Below the pieces are notes generated by a model that saw nothing but the letters and a program-made list of their open reading frames with translations, had not been told where the DNA came from and made no database searches. Below are positions 18,707 through 26,945 of a stretch of 64,000 nucleotides of DNA, one piece after another. The stretch covers positions 1 to 64,000 of the forward strand of contig NZ_BSPQ01000021.1 of assembly GCF_030161115.1 (NCBI RefSeq), in the 5' to 3' direction. A program made the position numbers and the translations under genes. Positions within the stretch are counted from its first letter, which is position 1. Each line of letters starts with the position of its first letter. Source of the DNA: Psychromonas marina (lineage in GTDB: Bacteria; Pseudomonadota; Gammaproteobacteria; Enterobacterales; Psychromonadaceae).

Positions 18707-19693
18707 ATGAAAAAAACAATGACCATAATGGCAATCGTTGTAAGTTTGAGTGCTTGTACTAGTGATGATCATGATCACGGGCAGGGCAGTAACCACACAC
18801 ATGAAACCGAAACAAGCGTAAAAGATATCACTAATCTTATATTTACCAGTACTGCTAGCAATTGTGCAGAATACGCTAATGAATATAAGTCTATCTCTAA
18901 AGACATCAATGAAAACAGCGTCTATTCAGGTAGTTTGAAAATAAGCTTAGAGGGGGATAAGTGTATTTTTACCACCAATGCGATTCCTAATCATGACTTC
19001 AATGATGCTGACAAAAGCTTCCATAATAAAGTCTCTGAGCAAGATATCACTTACACAATCCCTCAATCCCCCGTTGTAAGTAGTAAAGTAACCAAGCTTG
19101 GCTTGCGTACCGATAACGCCATTTTCTTAAATGGCGTTAAATTAGATGTAATGGCAGCGGGTTGTTTTGGGATTGGCCGCGGTTTTATTGGTTGCGGAGA
19201 TGATGGACAGCCCTTTAGATATGACCCAATGTCAAAGTTAAACAGTTTTGGCGTCGATTCCCATAACGCACATACTCAACCAGATGGTACATATCACTAT
19301 CACGGAAACCCTTTAGCGATGTTTTCAGAAAATAGCACGGTTGCTTCTCCTTTAATCGGCTTTGCAGCAGATGGTTTCCCGATATACGGTAGTTATTTTG
19401 ATGAAAATGGCACCATTAGAAAAGCAAAATCGAGCTATGTATTTAAAGATAATGGTGGGCCAAGAGTGGATATTACTTATAAAGGGAAAACCTATTCGCC
19501 AGGTGGTGTTTATGATGGTAAATATATCGATGACTTTGTCTATAGCGCATCCTCTGGTGGAGACTTAGATCAATGTAATGGTATGACGGTTAATGGTAAG
19601 TATGCTTATTATGTAACAGATACTTATCCTTGGGTTCTAAATTGTTTTACTGGTACACCCGATAGTAGCTTTAATAAAAAAAGACGCCGTTAA
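18707..19693 (+). CDS. YHYH domain lipoprotein with His-rich N-terminus
   Basis: I choose the start at 18707 over an upstream in-frame codon at 18653, because AAAAGGA lies just before it and the product then begins with a lipoprotein signal ending in LSAC (Cys17). It has 328 residues. Mature residues include DDHDHGQGSNHTHETE, a likely metal-binding His/Asp stretch. The C-terminal half is a YHYH domain with DGTYHYHGNP (YHYH at 196-199) followed by IGFAADGFPIYG. The family has no settled biochemical role as far as I know. It follows the MBL/DUF1566/EF-hand gene closely, so the two probably act together outside the cytoplasm in a metal- or calcium-dependent task. Confidence 0.85.
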   Translation: MKKTMTIMAIVVSLSACTSDDHDHGQGSNHTHETETSVKDITNLIFTSTASNCAEYANEYKSISKDINENSVYSGSLKISLEGDKCIFTTNAIPNHDFNDADKSFHNKVSEQDITYTIPQSPVVSSKVTKLGLRTDNAIFLNGVKLDVMAAGCFGIGRGFIGCGDDGQPFRYDPMSKLNSFGVDSHNAHTQPDGTYHYHGNPLAMFSENSTVASPLIGFAADGFPIYGSYFDENGTIRKAKSSYVFKDNGGPRVDITYKGKTYSPGGVYDGKYIDDFVYSASSGGDLDQCNGMTVNGKYAYYVTDTYPWVLNCFTGTPDSSFNKKRRR

Positions 19694-19783
19694 TCTTTGA
19701 AACGATTGGTTTAGGAAATAATTATCATGATTCATTACAACATGTTAATGAATCTTACGCTTTGAGAGTTGTACTGCCTTTTT

Positions 19784-19827
19784 ATTAAATATTACGGCAT
19801 TGTTGATATTGACCGTTAATATTTAAT
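19784..19827. terminator. AT-rich inverted repeat at the junction of convergent genes
   Basis: ATTAAATATTACGG pairs with CCGTTAATATTTAAT with one bulged base and a 15-base loop. It overlaps the stop codon of the minus-strand GGDEF gene. No U-run is evident on either strand, so terminator activity is uncertain. Confidence 0.35.
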
Positions 19828-21123
19828 ACAATTTCTTCCTGCTGCTTTTGCTTTATACAATAATTCATCCGCTCTATGTATTAGTTTGTCTAGCGATTCA
19901 TCATTTGCTAACTCGACTATGCCTGCACTTACTGTAACGGAGGGGATTTTACAAGGGGGTGCAATGGCGTTAATTTTTTCATTGATACGTTCCATGATAA
20001 CAACCGTATTCTGTAAGGATGTATGTGGGGAACAGATAACGAATTCTTCACCGCCGTATCGAAATGCAATGTCCGCATCTCTTAGTGTAGCAAGTACAAT
20101 ATCTGCAATGCTCACTAGCACTTTATCACCACACTCATGACCGTAGTTGTCATTGACCACTTTGAAATGGTCTATATCAAACATGATTAATGACAAGGGG
20201 GAATGATAACGGTTAGCCTGAGTTAATGCTTGAGTGCTTAGGTCATATCCGTGTCGACGAGTAAACATTGACGTTAAACCATCTTGATTGGCTAATGTGA
20301 GTAGTTTTTGTTGCGTTTCTTCGAGCTGTTTTTTTAATAATAACTCCTCAGTAATGTCTCTTGATATACCAAACAGGCCAACTATATCTCCTTGTGTATC
20401 ACGAATAGCAAATTTACGGGTATCTACCCAACCTTCATTACCATTTTCATCGAGAAAAGGTTCAATCTGTTTAATATCATTCTTTTTCCCGCTCAAAATC
20501 TCGTTCTCTAATCGATAATAGATATCAGCGTGCTCTTTAGGAAAAATATCGTAATCGGTAAGACCGATATGTTGTTCACCAGAGCTGAATCCTGTGATGT
20601 TAGCCATCGCTTGACTGCTTCCAGTGAAAATATGATTTAAGTTTTTAAAATAGACAAAATCTTGAGCACTGGAAAGAATGGATAAATAGTTATTCGAGGC
20701 GGCTTTGTCTAACACCTGTTTATTTAGATTCTCTCTGGGATTTATCATTTTTACTTTATACGCGATAGTCTTTTGCTTAGTGTTGCAGTAAACCTCCTCT
20801 AATTCTATCCACACGACGATCACTGACTTATCTGATTTGATTATTCTGAGGTTAAATGCAGTTTGTATTGCTTGTCGGCCTGATAAGTAAGTGTACTGAC
20901 ATAAATAATGATCTTCTTCATGAATGAAATCATTCAATTCAACTATTTTTTGCTCTAAAGTACTAACACCTATTAACTGACAGATATCTGTCACTTCAAC
21001 GAAAAAAACAACTAATTCATTATCTTCACTAGAAAACAAGACAGCATACTCATCCATTGAGCCTTGATCCTCAAAGGAATTGAGTATATTCATAAATTTT
21101 TTAAAATCGGGTTTGTTTTTCAT
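19816..21123 (-). CDS. PAS-GGDEF diguanylate cyclase
   Basis: 435 residues, with no membrane segment or signal peptide. An N-terminal PAS-like region (about 10-125) precedes a clear PAS/PAC domain (about 145-265, with FTGSSQAMANITGFS and VGLFGISRDITEE). A short coiled linker leads to a GGDEF domain (about 275-435) with an intact GGEEF active site and DIDHFKVVND metal motif. An RDAD sequence five residues before GGEEF matches the RxxD inhibitory I-site, so product feedback is expected. It should make cyclic di-GMP from two GTP in response to a cytosolic signal. No EAL domain is present. It is transcribed toward the YHYH operon and appears monocistronic. Confidence 0.93.
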   Translation of the reverse strand: MKNKPDFKKFMNILNSFEDQGSMDEYAVLFSSEDNELVVFFVEVTDICQLIGVSTLEQKIVELNDFIHEEDHYLCQYTYLSGRQAIQTAFNLRIIKSDKSVIVVWIELEEVYCNTKQKTIAYKVKMINPRENLNKQVLDKAASNNYLSILSSAQDFVYFKNLNHIFTGSSQAMANITGFSSGEQHIGLTDYDIFPKEHADIYYRLENEILSGKKNDIKQIEPFLDENGNEGWVDTRKFAIRDTQGDIVGLFGISRDITEELLLKKQLEETQQKLLTLANQDGLTSMFTRRHGYDLSTQALTQANRYHSPLSLIMFDIDHFKVVNDNYGHECGDKVLVSIADIVLATLRDADIAFRYGGEEFVICSPHTSLQNTVVIMERINEKINAIAPPCKIPSVTVSAGIVELANDESLDKLIHRADELLYKAKAAGRNCIKY

Positions 21124-21498
21124 TGTTTTCTCTTATAACAAACATTATTGAACTCTTCGTAATCGAGTCCAGCGTAAAGCTAATAAGCGATAAAATATTT
21201 ACTTGCAAAAGCGGCTTATGCCATTTAACTAGTGAATGGAATGTTGATTTAATGGCTTAAATTGAGTATTGGTGCCCTCATTAAACATTGCAAATGTAAA
21301 TCCGTACTCACAGCACAAAAATTGATTTACTTTCGAAACATTTGCTTAAAAGACGTTGTTATTAGGCAGTGGGTTTATGAAAGGAGTAATAGCCTGGATT
21401 TTCGATTATACGAAGATGACTTCTGTATTTGTAACGGCTAATTGTTCAAATTAAATTAACCGTTACTTTAATGTTTAGCAGTCTGTTACAACAACCAA
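21124..21498. other. Intergenic region between two minus-strand genes
   Basis: This 375-bp stretch holds the promoter region of the GGDEF gene and the 3' flank of the aminopeptidase gene. A 25-codon reading frame at 21377 (plus) has no convincing ribosome site. I see no clear terminator or other structure. Confidence 0.4.
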
Positions 21499-23289
21499 TT
21501 AAATAGCTTTAGTCGCATCTATTAACCAATCTAAGTCTGAACCTGTCAGTAGTGGGGCGATTTGTTCATTAACCTGTGCGTGGTAGTGATTGATCCAGTT
21601 ACGTTCAACTTCTGTCAGCATTGATTTTTCAATCAAGCGACGGTCAAAGGGGACTAAGGTGAGAGTTTCAAATTCATAGAATGTTTTACCATCGTGACCA
21701 TTCCCTTTTTCAACTACATATATAAGGTTTTCACAGCGAATACCGTACTCGTCTTGCTTGTAATAGCCAGGTTCATTTGACACAACCATACCTAGTTCTA
21801 GCGGCACAGAATTTGAATTTTTTGCAATACGATGTGGGCCTTCATGAACATTAAGAAAGCAACCAACACCATGGCCGGTACCATGATCGTAATCATAACC
21901 CTGTTGCCATAAAAATTGACGCGCTAATGCATCTAGTTGTCCGCCACTTGTACCTTCAGGAAATTTCATTTGTGCAAGTGCGATATGACCTTTCAATACT
22001 AAGGTGAACATTTTTTTATGTTCTTCAGATGGGGTACCGATGGCAACGGTTCGAGTGATATCCGTAGTGCCATCAAGGTATTGCGCACCAGAATCAACTA
22101 AATAGATACTATCCATCGGCAGCATAGCAGGTGTGTCGTTCATGTGGTTGTAATGACACATGGCAGCATTTGCGCCCGCTGCAGATATGGTATCAAAGCT
22201 GAGTTCAATGTAGTTTTCACCCGTTGCACGAAAATCAGTTAGTGCATCAGATAATTGAGCTTCATCGTAAAGGTTGCCTTTCGCTACTTCTGCTTCTAAC
22301 CAAGAAAGAAATCGAATTTCAGCTGCAGCATCACGCATATGTGCCTGTTGCATACCCTTGAGTTCAATGCTGTTTTTACAGGCTTTAGGTAATGCCACCG
22401 GATCACTACCAGACAGTAACATTGCGCCTGCTTGTTGTGCTGTTAATTGACTAAATGCATTGGTTGTTTCTGGATCTGCTAGTATCGTTAAGCCTTGTTG
22501 ACCAAGTGCTTGATAAGAGGCTGTTGATTGTGATTCTTCAACAATGGTGACGCCTTCACCAACGTGTTCAGCAAAGCCCATTGGAATTTTGTCTGGATCG
22601 GTAAAAAATGTCATGCTGCCATCTTTAGCTAATATTGCGCTACCTAAGATAACGCAGAAACAGTGAATATCTTTCCCACGAATATTTAATAACCAAGCAA
22701 TAGAGTCTAATGCACTGATTATGACGACATCAGCACCCTGTGCTGCAATGCAAGCACCTATCTGTTGACGTTTCTCTAAGCTCGATAAACCAGTATATTT
22801 TTGCGCCAGTAATAAACCTTTGTTTTTTGTTGGAACAGGGCGGTCTGACCAGCTTAAATCGATTGGGTTTTGTTCAACGGCAACAAGGTTGATATTTTTT
22901 TCTGTCAATGTGGCTAGACTGTCATGATACCAATTCAGATTATGTACTTTTGCATCAAAACCAATGTTTGCACCAGCACTTACCTGTTCACTCACCCACT
23001 GCATGTGTGGTGTATCAATAAGATGATAGAACTCAAAATGTTGTGCGTTGACTTGTTGTTTAACTTGGATGGTATAACGACCATCGGTAAAGATAGCGCA
23101 TCTATCTTTTAAAATGATAACGGTACCGGCACTGCCAGTGAAATCACTGCACCAAAGTAAGCGTTGGTTATGTTCTGGTACATATTCACCTAAGTACTCA
23201 TCGGCGCGAGGAACAACGAAAGCATCTAAATTAGCTGCGGTCATGTGCTCTCGAATGGCTATTAATTTTTGTTCGATAGTCTGAGTCAT
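21499..23289 (-). CDS. Aminopeptidase P family protein (M24B, Xaa-Pro aminopeptidase), long form
   Basis: About 596 residues from the ATG at 23289, which has GGA seven bases upstream. An in-frame ATG at 23301 would add four residues and has no ribosome site. Two creatinase-like N-terminal domains precede the pita-bread catalytic domain, and the length matches the three-domain aminopeptidase P1 type rather than the roughly 440-residue E. coli PepP. Metal ligands are visible: two Asp in VDSGAQYLDGTTDITR, His in GTGHGVGCFLNVHEGPH, Glu in SNEPGYY and Glu in ENLIYVVEK. It should remove N-terminal residues that precede proline, using two divalent metals, in the cytoplasm. It appears monocistronic. 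Confidence 0.92.
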   Translation of the reverse strand: MTQTIEQKLIAIREHMTAANLDAFVVPRADEYLGEYVPEHNQRLLWCSDFTGSAGTVIILKDRCAIFTDGRYTIQVKQQVNAQHFEFYHLIDTPHMQWVSEQVSAGANIGFDAKVHNLNWYHDSLATLTEKNINLVAVEQNPIDLSWSDRPVPTKNKGLLLAQKYTGLSSLEKRQQIGACIAAQGADVVIISALDSIAWLLNIRGKDIHCFCVILGSAILAKDGSMTFFTDPDKIPMGFAEHVGEGVTIVEESQSTASYQALGQQGLTILADPETTNAFSQLTAQQAGAMLLSGSDPVALPKACKNSIELKGMQQAHMRDAAAEIRFLSWLEAEVAKGNLYDEAQLSDALTDFRATGENYIELSFDTISAAGANAAMCHYNHMNDTPAMLPMDSIYLVDSGAQYLDGTTDITRTVAIGTPSEEHKKMFTLVLKGHIALAQMKFPEGTSGGQLDALARQFLWQQGYDYDHGTGHGVGCFLNVHEGPHRIAKNSNSVPLELGMVVSNEPGYYKQDEYGIRCENLIYVVEKGNGHDGKTFYEFETLTLVPFDRRLIEKSMLTEVERNWINHYHAQVNEQIAPLLTGSDLDWLIDATKAI

Positions 23290-23572
23290 TGAGTATTCCA
23301 TATGGAGATAACATTAAGAGTCAGCGAAGTGACTCGGTAGTTGATGAATAAATTTAAAAGATAAGAAACATTAACCTGTTACCATTAGGTTTGGCAATAG
23401 TAACCAGTAATTCAATGCCAAGGGCTTACTGTTTGAATAAAAAAAAGACACTTTAATCTAATTTAGAGAAATATTTTAGAGCATATTTCTAGACTCTTAG
23501 TCACGGTAGGATAAACTGCAGGCAATTCATCAAGGCATCCGATAATGTGGTGTTACAAAATAGGTACATTCA

Positions 23573-24127
23573 ATGAGCTCACCGTTACAAGAACAACAAG
23601 CAACTATTTTACAACAGTTAGATATTACGCATTATATCGATCAAAACGCACCAGAAGCTGCGGAAAAGCGCCAAGCTAAATATCAGATTGGTAAAGCATG
23701 CAATAAAGTAAGAGAAATTTTGTGTAGTGATGAAGCTTTTCTTGATTGGGTATGGGCAAATATAATTGATGAGTGCTCAACTGATATCGAAGAAGTGACA
23801 CCGAATACCTTAATTGCTTGGCGTAAATTGCCTAAATTTGGCACCTTAGCACAATGTGAAATAGTTGGTTTTACGCACGTTGCTAAATTATTGCTTCCTA
23901 AAAATGAAGCGCTTAAAGCACAAGTGTTAGATATTATTGCTAAAAATGATTCAGAAACCGCTAAGAAATTAATTCAAACGTTACTGCTTAAACCTGTCGT
24001 TGATTTCACACCAATCGTTGCTGATAGTAAGCAGCTCGCAGCGACTGTAGAAAACGTTAATAAGTTATCTAAAGATGCGCTTGTTGCGTTAGTAAAAGCG
24101 ATGCATCAGCAGATGAATAAAGCATAA
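23573..24127 (+). CDS. Hypothetical cytosolic protein
   Basis: 184 residues that I do not recognise. The sequence is helical and charged, with no signal peptide or membrane segment. Notable pieces are KRQAKYQIGKACNKVREIL, AFLDWVWANIIDE and a C-terminal KLSKDALVALVKAMHQQ helix. The ATG at 23573 has an AGGT sequence about eight bases upstream. It is 135 bp upstream of miaE on the same strand, so partial co-transcription is possible, but there is no functional link in the sequence. The codon usage looks like its neighbours, and the frame is intact, so I treat it as a real gene. Confidence 0.65.
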   Translation: MSSPLQEQQATILQQLDITHYIDQNAPEAAEKRQAKYQIGKACNKVREILCSDEAFLDWVWANIIDECSTDIEEVTPNTLIAWRKLPKFGTLAQCEIVGFTHVAKLLLPKNEALKAQVLDIIAKNDSETAKKLIQTLLLKPVVDFTPIVADSKQLAATVENVNKLSKDALVALVKAMHQQMNKA

Positions 24128-24262
24128 GCAGCTATGTGTTCTGAACCGATACTCGCATGTTCAGATCAGGCCAAGGAATGGCTAACCTTCTACTCCTAAC
24201 ATTTCAATATGTTAGCGTGCTAATTATGATAATGTTGGTATTTTAAAGTTTACTTTTGAGAT

Positions 24263-25030
24263 GTGATTAACGTGCCTTATACAGAACTATTATCCCCAAT
24301 AAAATCTTTCCTGCATTGTGAAACTCCTGACAGTTGGGTTGAAAAAGCAATTCAACCAGAAAATTTTTCAATGTTGTTATTAGACCATTTAGTGTGCGAA
24401 TTAAAAGCGTCGCAGTCGGCGATGTACCTTATCCGTAAATACGCGGTTGATAAACAGAGTGGTGATGCGTTATTAGCGTGGTTACAACCTTTTGAATTAT
24501 TTGTTTATAAAAGAAAAGGGCAGTGGCGTGACCTTGCGGCTAAAAACAAATTAACTAAATCGGTTATTCCAAAGTCTCATTCTCCCTATGGACAGGATCT
24601 GATTGATAAAATGATTCTATTGATCAAAGAGGAGCTTCACCATTTCTATCAAGTGCTAGAGATGATGGATCACTATGATGTGGCATACCAAAGTATTACA
24701 CCGTCACGTTACGCTAAAGGTATGTTTAAACATGTCACAACCCATGAGCCAGACACCTTAATTGATAAGCTTATTTGTGGCGCGTACATCGAAGCTCGCT
24801 CTTGTGAACGATTCGCAAAATTAGCCCCACACGTAGATAAACATTTGGGTGATTTTTATGTCTCTCTATTACGCTCAGAAGCGCGTCATTATCAAGACTA
24901 CTTAGCGTTAGCACAATCGATTTCTGCAGTTGATATTAGCGATAAAGTTGCCCATTTTGGCAAAGTAGAGGCACAATTAATTTTGATGCCTGATGACGAC
25001 TTTAAATTTCATAGTGGTGTGCCACTGTAA
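24263..25030 (+). CDS. miaE: tRNA-(ms2io6A)-hydroxylase MiaE
   Basis: 255 residues with a GTG start at 24263; the ATG two bases earlier hits TGA at once, and GAG lies just upstream. The protein is a ferritin-like four-helix bundle. Candidate di-iron ligands are the Glu in LVCELKASQSA, EELHHFYQ, the Glu in AYIEARSCERF and SEARHYQDY, which match MiaE. The enzyme hydroxylates ms2i6A37 of tRNAs to ms2io6A using O2. It is followed 26 bp later by a sulfotransferase-like gene on the same strand, so the two are probably co-transcribed. Confidence 0.93.
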   Translation: MINVPYTELLSPIKSFLHCETPDSWVEKAIQPENFSMLLLDHLVCELKASQSAMYLIRKYAVDKQSGDALLAWLQPFELFVYKRKGQWRDLAAKNKLTKSVIPKSHSPYGQDLIDKMILLIKEELHHFYQVLEMMDHYDVAYQSITPSRYAKGMFKHVTTHEPDTLIDKLICGAYIEARSCERFAKLAPHVDKHLGDFYVSLLRSEARHYQDYLALAQSISAVDISDKVAHFGKVEAQLILMPDDDFKFHSGVPL

Positions 25031-25056
25031 CGCTATTAAGTAGATTAGAAACCATT

Positions 25057-25686
25057 ATGACTAAGATTTTTATTATTGGCTTGCCCCGTACTGGCACGAC
25101 TAGTATTAGTGTCGCGTTATTAGAGCAGGGCTTTAAGGTTGCACATACCGCATTTACAAAACAAGCATTTGAATTGGCTGATGCCATCTCAGACTCCCCC
25201 TGTTTTTCAGACTATCAACAGTTAGATTTGCTATTTCCTGAGTCAAAATTTGTTTATTTAAAACGAGATTTGTGTAAATGGCTCCCATCCATAAAACGTT
25301 TACTCTACAAAATGGGCCCGCATTTAATGCCTAAAACGGGACATTTTAACCCAGTATTAAAACGAAGTTTTGAGCAAATATTTGATCTCAATAATGAACT
25401 GTTGTTATCAGATGCACATCTGTCGCATTGTTACTTAAAACATGAACAGCAAGTTGAGTCCTATTTTCAAGGTCGAGATGATCTCTTGTCGATTGATATA
25501 AGCCATGTCGGAAGTTTAACTGCGTTATTGAAGTTTTTAGATCATGAATGTGATAGTGCACAACAGTTCCCGCATCTTAATAAAGGCACTCAGGTCGCTA
25601 ACTGGAAAGAGTATAAACATGCCAATAAAATAAATAGTTTAAGCGCGGGAAGAGACCATCGAAAATTTTTCGATTATCACTATTAA
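25057..25686 (+). CDS. Sulfotransferase family protein
   Basis: 209 residues beginning with MTKIFIIGLPRTGTTSIS, the phosphosulfate-binding loop of PAPS-dependent sulfotransferases (P-loop-like GLPRTGTTS at 8-16). A second element, KFVYLKRD near residue 68, fits the 3'-phosphate binding strand. It is shorter than many bacterial sulfotransferases and resembles the Sulfotransfer_4-type small proteins. The acceptor is unknown. It lies 26 bp after miaE, an unexplained but possibly meaningful pairing, and is followed by a hairpin. Confidence 0.85.
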   Translation: MTKIFIIGLPRTGTTSISVALLEQGFKVAHTAFTKQAFELADAISDSPCFSDYQQLDLLFPESKFVYLKRDLCKWLPSIKRLLYKMGPHLMPKTGHFNPVLKRSFEQIFDLNNELLLSDAHLSHCYLKHEQQVESYFQGRDDLLSIDISHVGSLTALLKFLDHECDSAQQFPHLNKGTQVANWKEYKHANKINSLSAGRDHRKFFDYHY

Positions 25687-25712
25687 GTTCTAATGTCCCT
25701 TTATTGAATGGC

Positions 25713-25756
25713 GGTTCTAAAACTAGCTGTATTTGTTACGAGTTAGTTTTAGAGCC
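25713..25756 (+). terminator. Hairpin downstream of the miaE-sulfotransferase pair
   Basis: GGTTCTAAAACTA pairs with TAGTTTTAGAGCC through 13 positions with one G-U pair and an 18-base loop. The run TTATATTTGCTTTT follows. It lies 26 bp after the sulfotransferase stop. Confidence 0.6.
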
Positions 25757-25852
25757 TTATATTTGCTTTTGATCTTTAGTTATCTTCTGTATCTAAATAG
25801 GTACCTTAGGGACTAATTCTAAAACGGGTCTACACGCTTAAGCTAATAGCGT

Positions 25853-26395
25853 TTACTTCTCTGCATTCAATGTTAAATATTTATCTGTTATTGCACCGTG
25901 GTTTGCGCCTGTTGTTAGTAATTCAGAAGTAAACGCTGCAACTTCTTCATCTGAAAGGTTTTTAAATATATTTCGTAGTTTACTGTATTGGCGGTCATAA
26001 GCTGATTGTGCTTTTATTTGACCTTTAACGGAAGCACTGACCTTTTTTACTTGTGCTAACAGTGATTGATATTGTTCAATGGGCAACTTTTTATTCTTTT
26101 TTAAGTCATTTGCTAACACTTCAACTGCAGAGCGAAGCTGCTGGTGGGCTGTTTGTTGTGCTGACTCATGAGAATTGAGCTTAGTGATTAAACAATAGTG
26201 TTTGCCATTTTTTCCATCTGCATGCTCACGTAAGTCGACTTTGACCACACCATTATGTACTAATTTATTGAGTTGTTTACTTATGTTGGATTGGGTTAAT
26301 CCTGAAAATTGAGCTAATGAACTTTGATTATGCCAGTAATGGCCTAACTCAGTAGGGGTGTGTAATACATCTTGTAGTAATTGATACGCATTCAT
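25853..26395 (-). CDS. Winged-helix (MarR-like) transcriptional regulator
   Basis: 180 residues. Residues 5-75 form a winged helix-turn-helix: a recognition region SLAQFSGLTQSNISKQLNKLVHNGVVKVDL and a wing around HADGKNGKHYCLIT. Residues 80-180 are helical and charged and may mediate dimerisation or effector sensing. It resembles MarR/ArsR-type fold regulators without an obvious ligand motif. No neighbouring gene in a clear operon points to a target. The 550-bp gap upstream on its promoter side suggests an elaborate regulatory region. Confidence 0.75.
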   Translation of the reverse strand: MNAYQLLQDVLHTPTELGHYWHNQSSLAQFSGLTQSNISKQLNKLVHNGVVKVDLREHADGKNGKHYCLITKLNSHESAQQTAHQQLRSAVEVLANDLKKNKKLPIEQYQSLLAQVKKVSASVKGQIKAQSAYDRQYSKLRNIFKNLSDEEVAAFTSELLTTGANHGAITDKYLTLNAEK

Positions 26396-26862
26396 TATTA
26401 ACAGCTCTCACGATGGAATGTTGGAATAATTATTACAGTAATATGGAAGTTGTTCTGTGACATTATTCATATAAAGTTATTTACTTTATTAATTACATCA
26501 TTATGTACTGACTCACCTTTGATAGTGATCGTTGCTGTTTCAGTTGCTCGTTTAATAATTGATAAAAAAATTGAGTCAGTTATATTTTTCCTGTTAAATT
26601 ATCTTTGTAAAATTTCACACGGTTGTATCGTCAACTTTAAATGCGTTTATCCCTGAAAGTGGGCACTGCTATTAATCAATAATAGCAAGCGGATGGCTTA
26701 ATTTTCTACGTGTTTTAAGTTTTAAAACATAAATGTTAGCCACAACAATCATTACAAACACTCATATTTATAGCGCTTAAGGCGGAATAGTGGAATATAT
26801 ATTCGTTGCTTCTCTTAAGTATTTCTTGGTTAATACAATACATGTTGTTGGGAGGTCTTAGG

Positions 26863-26901
26863 ATGAATTCAAGTCTATCGTTCAGTTTGTTTCAGCGGTA
26901 A
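26863..26901 (+). CDS. Possible 12-residue peptide with strong ribosome site
   Basis: ATG at 26863 is preceded by GGAGG with eight bases spacing and encodes MNSSLSFSLFQR before TAA. A hairpin starts five bases after the stop. It could be a leader peptide, a small regulatory transcript or chance. No downstream gene on this strand would be regulated by it, since the next gene is convergent. Confidence 0.2.
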   Translation: MNSSLSFSLFQR

Positions 26902-26905
26902 AGCA

Positions 26906-26926
26906 GTGAGCATCATCATTGCTCAC
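26906..26926 (-). terminator. Hairpin downstream of the DUF4405 gene
   Basis: GTGAGCA pairs perfectly with TGCTCAC around a seven-base loop. It lies 20 bp past the stop of the minus-strand DUF4405 gene. The following minus-strand sequence TGCTTTACC has only a weak U-run. Confidence 0.45.
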
Positions 26927-26945
26927 CGCATATTTATTTCTGTTT

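Larger units (their letters stand above)
26396..26945. other. Long intergenic region with hairpins and a possible 12-codon reading frame
   Basis: No ordinary gene is supported. A 68-codon frame at 26450 (plus) has no ribosome site or protein-like composition. It contains an 8-bp inverted repeat TGCTATTA/TAATAGCA at 26667-26687, a short reading frame at 26863-26901 with a perfect GGAGG, and the hairpin at 26906-26926. Confidence 0.45.

Noticed and set aside
21377-21454. 25-codon frame in the gap after the GGDEF gene
   Set aside because: The upstream GTGGG is a poor ribosome site and the peptide has no recognisable features.
26450-26656. 68-codon plus-strand frame upstream of the DUF4405 region
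   Set aside because: Hydrophobic but with no ribosome site and no recognisable family; low complexity AT-rich sequence can give this by chance.
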